Made by a program: the position numbers and the translations under genes. DNA of 58,224 nt, taken from IMG/VR virus record IMGVR_UViG_3300042924_004594, positions 1-58,224 of that record, one strand, 5' to 3'. Below, piece by piece: positions 1-10,100 of the stretch. Numbering within the stretch: position 1 is the stretch's first letter; every line of letters begins with the position of its first letter. This stretch comes from a virus. The notes beneath the pieces were generated by a model. The model was not told the origin of the DNA, did no database searches, and worked only from the letters and a program-made list of their open reading frames with translations.

Positions 1-2
1 CC

Positions 3-32
3 TTTTTAGCTACTGTCAATTATTAGTCAATA
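3..32 (-). promoter_or_regulatory. Dispersed late-type promoter reading out of the window to the left
   Basis: On the minus strand this is TATTGAC-N8-GACAGTA (11-32). The -35-like TTGACT (25-30) is followed after 16 nt by TAAAAA (3-8), a weak -10. The same spaced element precedes several other transcription units here. The gene it would drive lies beyond position 1 and is not visible. Confidence 0.5.
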
Positions 33-194
33 TTATCGCTTTTGATCTTTTTCCCATTGATCATCTTCGCCGTCATCATCCTTGTCTTTGAAGGTCCAGG
101 GCATGCGGCTGCCCGGACGCTTGGAAAGAAGCCAGTCTGTTTCTGGTGATTCCTCACGGGCAATCTGTCTTGGCTTTCTTTTCTTACCGGCCAT
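33..194 (-). CDS. Small charged hypothetical protein (53 aa)
   Basis: An ATG at 192-194 opens a 53-codon frame ending in TAA at 33-35. The N-terminus is strongly basic (MAGKKRKPRQIAR) and the C-terminus is acidic (DKDDDGEDDQ). It starts 2 nt after the stop of the virion lysozyme gene, so it is probably the last gene of that short operon. A late promoter element sits just past its stop codon. I recognise no family. The position suggests a late or virion-associated protein, but that is inference. Confidence 0.6.
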   Translation of the reverse strand: MAGKKRKPRQIAREESPETDWLLSKRPGSRMPWTFKDKDDDGEDDQWEKDQKR

Positions 195-196
195 GA

Positions 197-1156
197 CTAC
201 CCGTTAAAGAACCCTGGGAACTTATATTTAGTTGGCTGCTTAAAATCAAAGGTCGGCTTGTTCAAGCTACTGGCGTAATCAGCAAGCATCATGTTGGTCG
301 CGTTCGACCCAGCCGAATCCCCTGCCCCTGCAAATCCCTCAAGCAATCCTGCTATCCCACCCATAATATCAAACCCTGGGCTAGCCGAACTCCCAGCCAT
401 TGCTCCTTCACCCATACCCTTCCCCATCAATGCACCCCGACTTGGGCTAGTCGAAGACATCAAGTCCTCACCGAAAGGAGACTTGCCCTCATTGCTTCCG
501 TTCGGGGTATTCCTCTTGTACCAATCAAGTACGTCTCCAGTCGTATCTCGACTGCTCGGTATCCTTGCGGCAGCTACCGATGTGTTCGGATCCATAGGCT
601 TATCCATTTGGGCCGACCCTTTTTTAAAGGAGAACCCAGGTTGCGCATCTACTGGCTGACTGGTGGCCTGATTAGCTGCGGGCATTGAAGATTTAATCTC
701 TGGAAGCAGGCGATCCACACTCTTCATTGCGCCCATGATAGAGTTTGAATATTCACGGGGATTGGTTGTGGCGTAGCCAGAAGTAGCTAAGGCATTGGCA
801 AACCCCATAGGGTCTGATTGCCCACGAACATTCTTGTACCTGTCAGTGGATAAGAACTTGCTGTACTCATCTGCGTATTGATTGAAGTCATTAAACTTTT
901 TGAAGTTAGCCTCAGTGTTGATCACCTTGCCGTTGACGGTCTCTTTGGTCGGCATCCGCACGGACGGCCCACCCTTCCACTCCTTGATACCCCCGAAATT
1001 ATTTGCCGCCTTTGCGAGCTTGCTTGTTCCCCATCCAGATTCCATAGCCCACTGCGCCATGACTGCGTTACTCGGCACCTTTAATCTTGCGGCTACGCGT
1101 TCGGCAGGGATGACCGCTGCCCTGATAAAGTCGATCTGTTCTTGTCTTGTAGCCAT
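197..1156 (-). CDS. Virion-associated lysozyme, GH73 glucosaminidase type
   Basis: The first 150 residues look like the glucosaminidase (FlgJ C-terminal/GH73) fold, which cuts peptidoglycan glycan strands. The signature AQWAMESGWGTSKLAKAANN carries the expected catalytic glutamate (ESGWG), followed by NFGGIK and a late tyrosine motif (SGYATTNPREYSNSI). The rest (about 160-319) is low-complexity Gly/Ser/Pro/Met sequence typical of phage structural tails. There is no signal peptide. It lies next to the giant ejection protein rather than the lysis cassette, so it more likely thins the cell wall during DNA entry than lyses the cell. It has its own promoter. The ATG at 1156 is 8 nt from the -10 box. 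Confidence 0.85.
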   Translation of the reverse strand: MATRQEQIDFIRAAVIPAERVAARLKVPSNAVMAQWAMESGWGTSKLAKAANNFGGIKEWKGGPSVRMPTKETVNGKVINTEANFKKFNDFNQYADEYSKFLSTDRYKNVRGQSDPMGFANALATSGYATTNPREYSNSIMGAMKSVDRLLPEIKSSMPAANQATSQPVDAQPGFSFKKGSAQMDKPMDPNTSVAAARIPSSRDTTGDVLDWYKRNTPNGSNEGKSPFGEDLMSSTSPSRGALMGKGMGEGAMAGSSASPGFDIMGGIAGLLEGFAGAGDSAGSNATNMMLADYASSLNKPTFDFKQPTKYKFPGFFNG

Positions 1157-1164
1157 ATGTTTAT

Positions 1165-1194
1165 ATTCTAATTACTTACGATTTGTGGTCAATA
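1165..1194 (-). promoter_or_regulatory. Promoter of the lysozyme gene
   Basis: Minus-strand TTGACC (1187-1192), 16-nt spacer, TAGAAT (1165-1170); the broader element is TATTGAC-N8-GTAAGTA (1173-1194). Only 8 nt separate the -10 from the ATG at 1156, which implies a leaderless or nearly leaderless mRNA. Confidence 0.65.
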
Positions 1195-1197
1195 ATC

Positions 1198-4100
1198 CTA
1201 CAGCTTTACGCCTTGTTTGATTAGCTCGGGAATCAGCTGTCTCTTTGCGGCTTCTGTAGCCTGCTGCCCAAGCTTGCTTAGGTAGGCATCCAACTGCTCG
1301 TTGCTCATTCGTTTCGCCATTGCAAAGAAGTTTGGTCCACGGACAGTCTGGGCAATTACTTTTCCGCGTAGTTCTCTAAACCTATAGAACTGCTCGTCGG
1401 TGAGAGGCTGATTGCGAATCTCCTGCCCTCTTTTAGCGTCCGGGATAAATGCGTTCTTAGACATCAAAAGTTTAAACAATGGATCGGCTTCCGAAGTATT
1501 GATAAACCTCTGCAAGAACAGCATCCGTTCCGCACCGGCTGGCGCATTAACCACTTCACCCAGCACGTTGAGCTGAGGCTTTCCGGTCATGCTCTTTAAG
1601 ATAGGTACTTTATTAAAGAGCCACTTACCCACAAAACTTGTCTGCTGTTGCGGGATAGGCTCGAAGATCTGATCCGCTTGCTTGATAACATTAGGTACTA
1701 CGTTGCCCACCGCGCCCGAGAAGAAGTTCTGTAGTGCCGATACGTCTTGGCCTTCAGATGTTCCGTCGAGCATCTTAAACAAGTTCGACAATCCTTGAAG
1801 GAATGACTGGTTGAACGGCACCTGGGCAACGGCAAGGGCTGCGGAAGTCAGTTTCTCGACGGAATCTTTATCGCGACCTCTTGGGTAGTTAGATTGATCG
1901 AACCACGTTCCGACAATCGACAAAGGAATGGCTAAGGGCGTGGAAAGGTAACTTAGCTTGACGCTGTTACCACCAAACGAGAATGAGTAAGGTACGTAGC
2001 CTGCCTCCCGTGCCTGCTTCCTGGCTGCAGGATCCGAAGGTCCGCCACCGGTGATAGTAAAGCCGTCGTCTTGGCCGTCATCGTCATCGTCCTTCAACAT
2101 TGCTGACAACCCGGCCAGTATCGCCATGGCGCTTGTCCCAAGAACAGCCTGAACAGCGTACAGACTTCCCTGCTCAATCTTTTTGATTTGCTCCATTTGC
2201 TCAACAGTTTTAGCCAACCCACTGGTCTTTGTGGTGCCAGCCTCCTTCCAAGCTTTAAAGGCTCGGTACGCACCGATTGGGGTGTAATTGATACTCTCGT
2301 TGGTCACGTTCGATACGATCTTGGTGAAAGGAACAAACAGCGGGACAAGAATTGGGTGTTCCCTGGACAAGGCGCCAATGCCTTCGGCGATATGACCCAA
2401 CAACCCATAAGGTTTATTGTTATAGGTCGAGTAAAGCGAAAGGTCTTCAGCCCGGCGCATGATCGAAGCTCTTTCCGGATCAGCCTGGATCGCTAAGTCG
2501 CGGAGTTCGTACACTCGCTTAGTAAAGTCCGAGGTGCCGACCTTTAGATTTTCACCAATAGCTTGTTTTGTTGCTTGCTCTACGAACGCATCCGTTTGGT
2601 TGAGTAGTCTCGCGGCTTCTTCCTCAATCGAAAGATCGCTTATCCCACCTTCCACATTCTCGATTGCTTGGATCTGCGCTTGGATAGCCGCAAATCCTTC
2701 CATCGCAGAACGACCGAACAATGCATCCGAAGCCGACATAATCCTGAAGATATATTTTCCCTTGGATAGTATCTTCTTCATCAAGGTGTCAGTCCCCATA
2801 GACTCAAGGGCGTTGATGCTGGCCTCGTCTACGTACTTACCGTTTGTCCTTGGGTTAATGTCCCCGTGAAGAAGGATTCCTTTAGCCTCAGCCAAAGCAA
2901 TGGTGTTCAGGGACGCTAAGAATGTTTTGTAACCAAGCGTCATGTATTTAATCGCCAGCGCCGGGTTTCTCCGGGCTGTAGCTGCCGCCACCGAATAGGT
3001 TGCGATATCGGCAACAGCTTTAATAGCTGTCGAAATAAAGTTCATCCAGAATGTCGCTGGACCGGATAGCATAGACATGTACCAATATGCGGAAACCTGA
3101 GGCAGCGCATCGGACTTGGTGGCGTTGTGTAAAATCTTAAGAGCTTCATTAAACTTTCTATCCCGCTGGAACCCGTAAGGCGTTCTCGAAGCATCGACCA
3201 TCATCCTTCGAAGAGTCTCAGCCGTGTTTACATCGAACGAAGGGAACTTGCCCAGACTCTCAATGGTTGAAAGAACAACGTCATCATTGATTGCGCCCAG
3301 CGCAGCCAGCTCAAGGATCTTTCTGGCGTCGCCTGAGATAGCGTCCTCGATGGTGTTACCCGACTTGGAGATCGGGGGTTTCACCACCTCATGCATTTCC
3401 CCGATCAATTGTTCGATTCGCTCCGCTCGCATTTCGGCATTATTCATGCCTTTGCGGTTCACAATATTCCTACGTAGTGTACGGCCACGTAGACTCAAAG
3501 CTTTGCCAAGCTGGGTCTGCATGTTCTTTTGAACCATGTCGGCCAACTCAAACAGCAGAGGCTTGTTCTCATACTCGGGCAAAAGCTTAGCCAGCACGCT
3601 CACAAGCTCTTCCCCGCTAAACTCGGCGTAATGATTTCTGATGATAGTAGCTAGATCATCCTGGTTAACTTGTTTTAAAGCCTGCCCATACAGATCATTG
3701 ATCTGCTTAATCAAAGCCTGGACGCCTGCGTCGTTCAGAGTAAGCCCCAAAGCTTCACCTTGAGCCTGCCTAACCTCTTCCCCGAGCGACCCCAGCTGCT
3801 CGCCCACCTTGTTCTTCAAGGCGCCTCTTGTCTCTGCAAGTCGAGACACGTACTCACTAACCATCCCGGCTGGAGATTGCATTAGGAACTGCTTTAAGAG
3901 TCTGTAAGCAATAGAGATGGTCTGCCCCATTCCGCGCCCAAGCTTGCTCACATGCTTCAGCAGAGTTGAGGCTTTGTGAAACTGTTGTGTCTCGCCAAAC
4001 CGACCGATCGCATAACTAGCTAAAGTAAAGATCTGAGTGTTATCCAGGTTAAAGGTCTGGTCACCAATTTCAACGGTGGCTGTTGTATCCGGAAGCGGGT

Positions 4101-7100
4101 TATAGCTAAGCCACACAGCAACTTGATCGGCACTCAACTCACGAAGAATACTTTCGACAGCATCAATTGCCCCGATGTTCTTTAGATACGCAACTTCTTC
4201 TGGTGAGGTCTTCTCAGTATAGGTAGGCACTCCATCCTCGTTCTGAAACAACCTTGCGCCATTAGCCGCCGCAGATTCCTGCCTTTGAGCGCCGATAGGC
4301 TTGGCTCGGTTCAACGCGTCACCCATCGGAAGCAATCCTTCTGTCTCAATGGTCGGCTCGTTATAGGTTGGCGGCGCTACATAGTCAGAATAGAACCGGT
4401 CGTAAATGGCGCTGAGTTTATTATAAGTTGTATAAAGCTCCCTTGCTCTAGGATCAGAGGAGGCTTTGAGTGTGCTAAAAAGATTAAATACGGAATCAAG
4501 AACCGTGCGTAGCCAGCCCAGGAACGACTTCCGTTGCGATCTAGCGAACTCGTCCATTGCCTTAACTTGCTGACGGGATTGACCTTGGATCAAGCTAGAT
4601 ACCCGATCCTGGACCTGAAGACTTCTCTGAAGCTCTAAGCCTTCAGTAAATACTTTAGCCCCCCTGCTTTTGTCTAACTCTAGGAGCAGTCGCAAAAACT
4701 CGGCAACTAAAACTTCATCGCTTTGCTTCGTCTCGGGGTAGAGTTCGCCAAGAGCTTCCGTAACAGAAACAGCCCTTTGCCCAGAGAGCTTAACCTTGAG
4801 TCCGTTATCTTCGGATCGCAGGAAGTTTGACACATCCCGGACACGGCCATTGTAATAGGACTCCCATGATACACCGCCGTTAGGGAAGCGAGCCCTGTAT
4901 TCTCGTCGGAGCTGTTCAAAATAAGAAAGATGTGCAACCTCATGGGCAATTAATTGATCCATTAACTGCTCAGTCAACTTGTCGTACGTGTTTCTAGCCT
5001 TGGGGTCGAGGAAGTTAATATCTTTCTGTTGGAAAAGTTTCTCTGCTAACAGTTCTGGATTGACGAAAATGGTCGAGTTAACGGGGTCCATCGCATTGTC
5101 GGAACCGCGAACTGTAAACACGGGGTAATTCTCTACGGTGTTGGACTGGAACCTAACGTTCTTAAGCCCCTTGCGACGCGCAGAGGAACGCAAATACTCC
5201 ATCGCCTGCTCTTGTCGAGGGTCTTGGATGTTAAGTAGGTTTGAATCAAAACTTACGCCTGCGTCTGCAAAGCCTTGTTCAGTCGCATACTTGGAAGCTC
5301 CGGATACCTCAGCTTGAATCTTCCTTACTCGGGACAGGTTGGCCTGCCTGCGGTACGGATCGTTGATCAAACGCATCTGGTTAAGCGTTGCCGCTGAATC
5401 AAAAGAACCCCTGTTCTCAAAGGCGGGCAAGAGAGCGTTGAACAAGATATCCCGCATACGCGCCCGATCGTTTTCTGGGCTGATGAGTTCTTCCGGTGCC
5501 AGGGTTCCGTCAAACTTGCCGACTGGGTCAACAAGCTGTTCCATCAACTGCTCTAAAGTAGTTCCAGTAAATTGGTACTGTTGTCTTAGCCGATTGATTA
5601 AAAGCTCCGAGGTATCTTTCAACGAGGCCAGCGGACTATTACCAAGGATATTCAGCAATGCTTTTGGCAAGGAACCGACCCTCTTTGGGTTGGCGGCCAA
5701 GTTCATTGCTCTTATTTCTGGAGTTGATTTATTGCCGATAGGTATTCCGGCTTGTCTTATATCCTTCCGTAGCTGAGACGACCGGCTTTGCTCTTCGACG
5801 ACTTCTTGTTCGTACTGACGAAGCGTTTCACGGACTTTTTCAGCATCCGAGAATTCCTGCATATCGTTACGTACAAGTTCTTGAAGAATGCCTTCGTATT
5901 GTTCTCTGGCAATTTGACTAAGAACAGCCGGCTCAATGAAAGAGGACGGAATGCCAGGCAGTGCCCCGAATATCGAGTTAAGGAGCTTACCACTGAGAAA
6001 ACCCTTACCCTTTCTAGCATCTCCAATCTGCGATTCCTCTTTAAGTTTGACGGTGGGAAACAAAATATCCAACTGGGCGTTGCTTTTGCCAAACACCAAC
6101 CCCTGCTGGGCTTTTTCATCGCCTTGATACACAGTAGGGACATAGCCCGCAGTAAATCCAAACCCCTCGCGCATAACAATGTCATGAACCGCCCGCCTGA
6201 TGAAAGGAAGTCCTTCCCTATACTCAGCCATCTGATTAATAAACGCTTCGTACTTTTTCCTGCGTTTGTCTTTGGTTGGTAGTGTTTCATATTTGTCTAG
6301 CTCCGTGTCGTATGAGTCACCGACTAAATCTCTCTGGGCGTCATAGTCGTTGCCGCTTTGGTCCGGCAAGAAGGCAACGTCGATAGCCTTTGATTCTGTT
6401 TCATTCGATTCGACTTTTTCCGTTGTCCCTTCCAATGAGACGAAGGAAACCTCGTTTATTTTCATGTTAGCGGCAATACCCACCACCCGCTTTGCCAAGC
6501 CGTCAACGCCACCATAGCCCTCAACTGACAAGGCAGTCACAAAACCGTAAAGCGTATTTGTAGGTCGAGACTCGTTTAGATACTCGTCTCCAAACTGTTC
6601 CCGCATAGCTTCGTACTCAAAGAGGATCTTGTTAAGTACAGCGTTTAGTTTCGCGCCGTCGGCAGTTCTGCTTTCTACTAAGGTTTCGATAAACACTCTG
6701 CGCATCAACTCACTATCCTTAAAGTTTTCGGTCCGATTGATGTTTAGACTATCAACCAGGTTGTTTGCCTCTTGCTCAGGGATACCGCTTTTCTTTACGC
6801 GACTTAGGAAGTGCTCTCTTGGCCTCCCCGACGTGTTCGGGAATTTCCTCGAAACACCTGCGTTCCAGCCCTTGGTCGTATCGTTGGCGTCTACCGGGCT
6901 ATACACCACACCACTATTAAATACGTTAACCGCATCTTCAATGAGCCTCGGCAATAGCCGAAGTTCATCAGCGTCGAAAGCTCCCTCGTTAATTGCCCGT
7001 TGAAAGCGAGACTCAACATTTTCAAGGAATAGATAGTTCTGCTTCTCCCTTGTCTTTAGACTCATTATGTTCGCGAGCCCCTTCTCCAATGTTTCACGCG

Positions 7101-10100
7101 TCTTGCCGAATCCGTCTAGGTAGGACTGGGCGACGGTTTGAAGCAAAAGAACTCGGTTCTTAATTTCGTCGTCCGAGAAAGTAGTGTCGTCTAATGAAAG
7201 AGCATCGACCCCTGCCTTTCTTTTTTCCCGCAACCATTCGTTAATGTTGTTACCAAGATCTATGGCTTGTTCGCGCGACAAGGCTGCAACCTCTCCCGTA
7301 GTCATCCTTCTTGCCCCATAAGGCAGCTGACCAACCCACTCCCCTTTAGCTGTATCGTAAACTCCAGTTAGGTAAATACCGTCGTCGGTAGCATCGAAAG
7401 AAACGACATTTTGAAGCGCCTGGAGCTGTTGGTTAAACTCCATGACATTTCTTGAAACAAGAACGGGGCCGCTAGATCCCTTGACCGCATTTAGTATATT
7501 TTGATATGCGCTTGTCAGCTCCTGAATCGTAATACCCTTTGGTAGAAAGATGTATTGGCCTAGCTTCTCTTGCTCTGCAGCTGCAGCAGTAGCGGCTTGA
7601 AGACGCTCTTCTTCAAGATTTACTTCGGCCGCTGGCCGTTGTGGGAGCGGAGCTTTATCTCCCATATACTCCCCCGTACGAGGATCTGTAATACCCGTAA
7701 CGATTGCGTAACCATCCTTGGTCGTGACCGGCATCTCTTTGCCTGTCTTTCTAGCAATATAGGAAATTCTTGGGAGAACAACCATCCGAACGTACTTGCC
7801 TTCGGGGTCTGCTTTGCGGATCAGCTCAGCTTTTTCTGGCGAGATCAACATGTTCAGTCTGGCCGATTTAACCTCTTTAGCGCCCTCGGTTGGTTCGAGC
7901 AGTTTATTGTACTCAGCCCCACCCATTCCACGACCGACTTCGCCAGCGCCCTTTTGTGTTTCGAGCTCGGGGATAGACTCATCAGCGAGACCTTCTTCAA
8001 ACCTTCGCTCTCCTTCACTCAACTGCTTGTTAACGGAAGGAATAGCCTCACCGGCCGCATTAAAGGCCGGAACCGTATCCCCAACCGAGCCAACCCCACC
8101 ACCTACGATATCGTCGGGGGATTGGGCAAAGGTTTTCTTTAAGCCAAAGTTGTTTTCTTCCTTACTGCCCAACTCAATCTCTTTGTTAAACTCATTTTCT
8201 TGAAGCGCAAAAAACGGCTGAAGGAGTCTGTAAAATACGTTTGTAAAGTCTTTTGATAATCCAGCCACAGGAGCTTCGGATGTTACAATGCCCAAGGCCG
8301 TTTTCATTTCAGTGACCATTATGCTGTCCCCGTATCTGACAACCCCGGTGAAGATGCCGGGGTACGCGCGAACAAATTGAATCGTATCTTGATCAGCAAT
8401 AACTACAGGTTCTCCGCGGCCTAGTTTTTCAGCCACATCCAAGGCAAACCGGCCCCTCCAATCGGTAGTCGGGATTTCACCAAGCAATCCTTTAGATTGT
8501 GCCCAACTCAGATCCCGCAACTCTTCCGCGGTCAGACTTTTCTGAGCTGACATTTCACGGGTATCAAAAGCTTTAAGCAAAGTTGTCGGATGGAGAACGT
8601 CGGTATCAGGAACAATGTTCACACCGCCCGCGTTCGGTATAAACCGGTTCCTAAACGAGAAAGGCAATACTCGTAACACTTGCCCCTTGTTGTCGTACAA
8701 ATAAAGGGAGTTGGGTTTAAACTGTTTTTCTAGGCTGTTTTCTTCCGTAAGCCCTGTGGTATCCGCGGGGGTAAACTTGGCTGCAACGGGGCTGACTGAG
8801 CCCGTAAGCTCACCCTTAGCAAAGGTTTGAACTTGGTCGGGAGTAAAAGAAACGGAGCCAAAACCCGGCAAGAAAAGGTTGAGGTTGGCCAAGGACCCAG
8901 CACGAGGGTCTCTTGCAATCGCTTTGGCAAGCATCTTCATGTAGGTGCCTGGCTGATTTAGCGCATATGTATTTTCATCTCGGACGGCCAAATACATCTC
9001 CGAGGCAATCTTCTCGTTTTCTGCGTACTCTTTAACAATATTAAGTGCTTCCTTAAGAAGTTTTTGACTGGCCGGTGTAGGTTTAGTTCCGGGTTTGACC
9101 GAATTTACCGTGTTCACCGCATCTTTAAGCGTTGTCACTTGCTGGGGCGTCAAGTTCTTCAACGCGGGCATCGACTTTGTACGCATGCGCTCTGGATTAT
9201 TATCGAACAGGACCGACTCAATATGCTTGGCCAGATCTTCAGGGGGTAGTGAGGTTTGCGGCCCGCCCTTAAATACTTGGCTCATGTAGCTGGATTCGGC
9301 CTGATCTTTTTTGGCCTCAATCATTTCGGCGGTAGGTGCAGCACCATACCACTTTCCGGTATTCTTATTTGAAGTCTTGGGGTCGTTAATCTTACGAGAA
9401 CCACTGTTTTCAGTCGTAGAAGGCCCCGAGATTGCGGGGTCAGTATCATAATCTTCACGCACTCCGTAGACCGACAACGACCCATCTACGGGGTTCACCA
9501 GAGAATTAAACACGGCGTTTAACTCGCGAACAGACGCCTTCACCCACTCAGGAGAATTCCGTATAACTACGGCTCCGCCATTCCTGATAAGAGCCTCTGT
9601 AATTTTTGCGATACCTGAGTCCAACCAATTAAGGCGCTCGGCCCGTATCTGGTTATCTAGATAGCCGACTGCCAGAGTAAGTTCTCGAATGCGGTCAGAT
9701 ACCCTCTTTCTTTCATCAGTATTAATTGAACCTTTTTTCTTCGGAGCATTACGACCACCATCCTTGGATAGCGAACCAAACTCTTCAGCCTCTCTGGCTT
9801 GCAGTTGCTTTAACTCGTTATCGAGCCTGGCTCTATTGTTCTCTAGCTCGGATGTGTTTGGCTCGGGTTCAACGGTCACTACCACTTGACCAGGAAGGTT
9901 TGCTTGTGCCCCAATCGGCCTCGCCGTTTCTTGTGGAGAAGCGAGCAAAGCGTCCGCATCAATCTCAGTTACCTGCCCACTAGCTTTAGCCTGAGTAACT
10001 ACCTCTGTCTCACGCTCGTAGATTTTAGAAATTGTTCTTCTGTAGTCCGAATCAACCGGGACCACAAAATCGAGATCAACAAGATATTGCGTCCCGATTC

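Noticed and set aside
5339-6290. Plus-strand frames of 145 and 164 aa and a minus-strand 177-aa frame inside the giant gene
   Set aside because: They overlap the continuous 3922-codon frame and show no motifs; they are expected by chance in such a long open frame.
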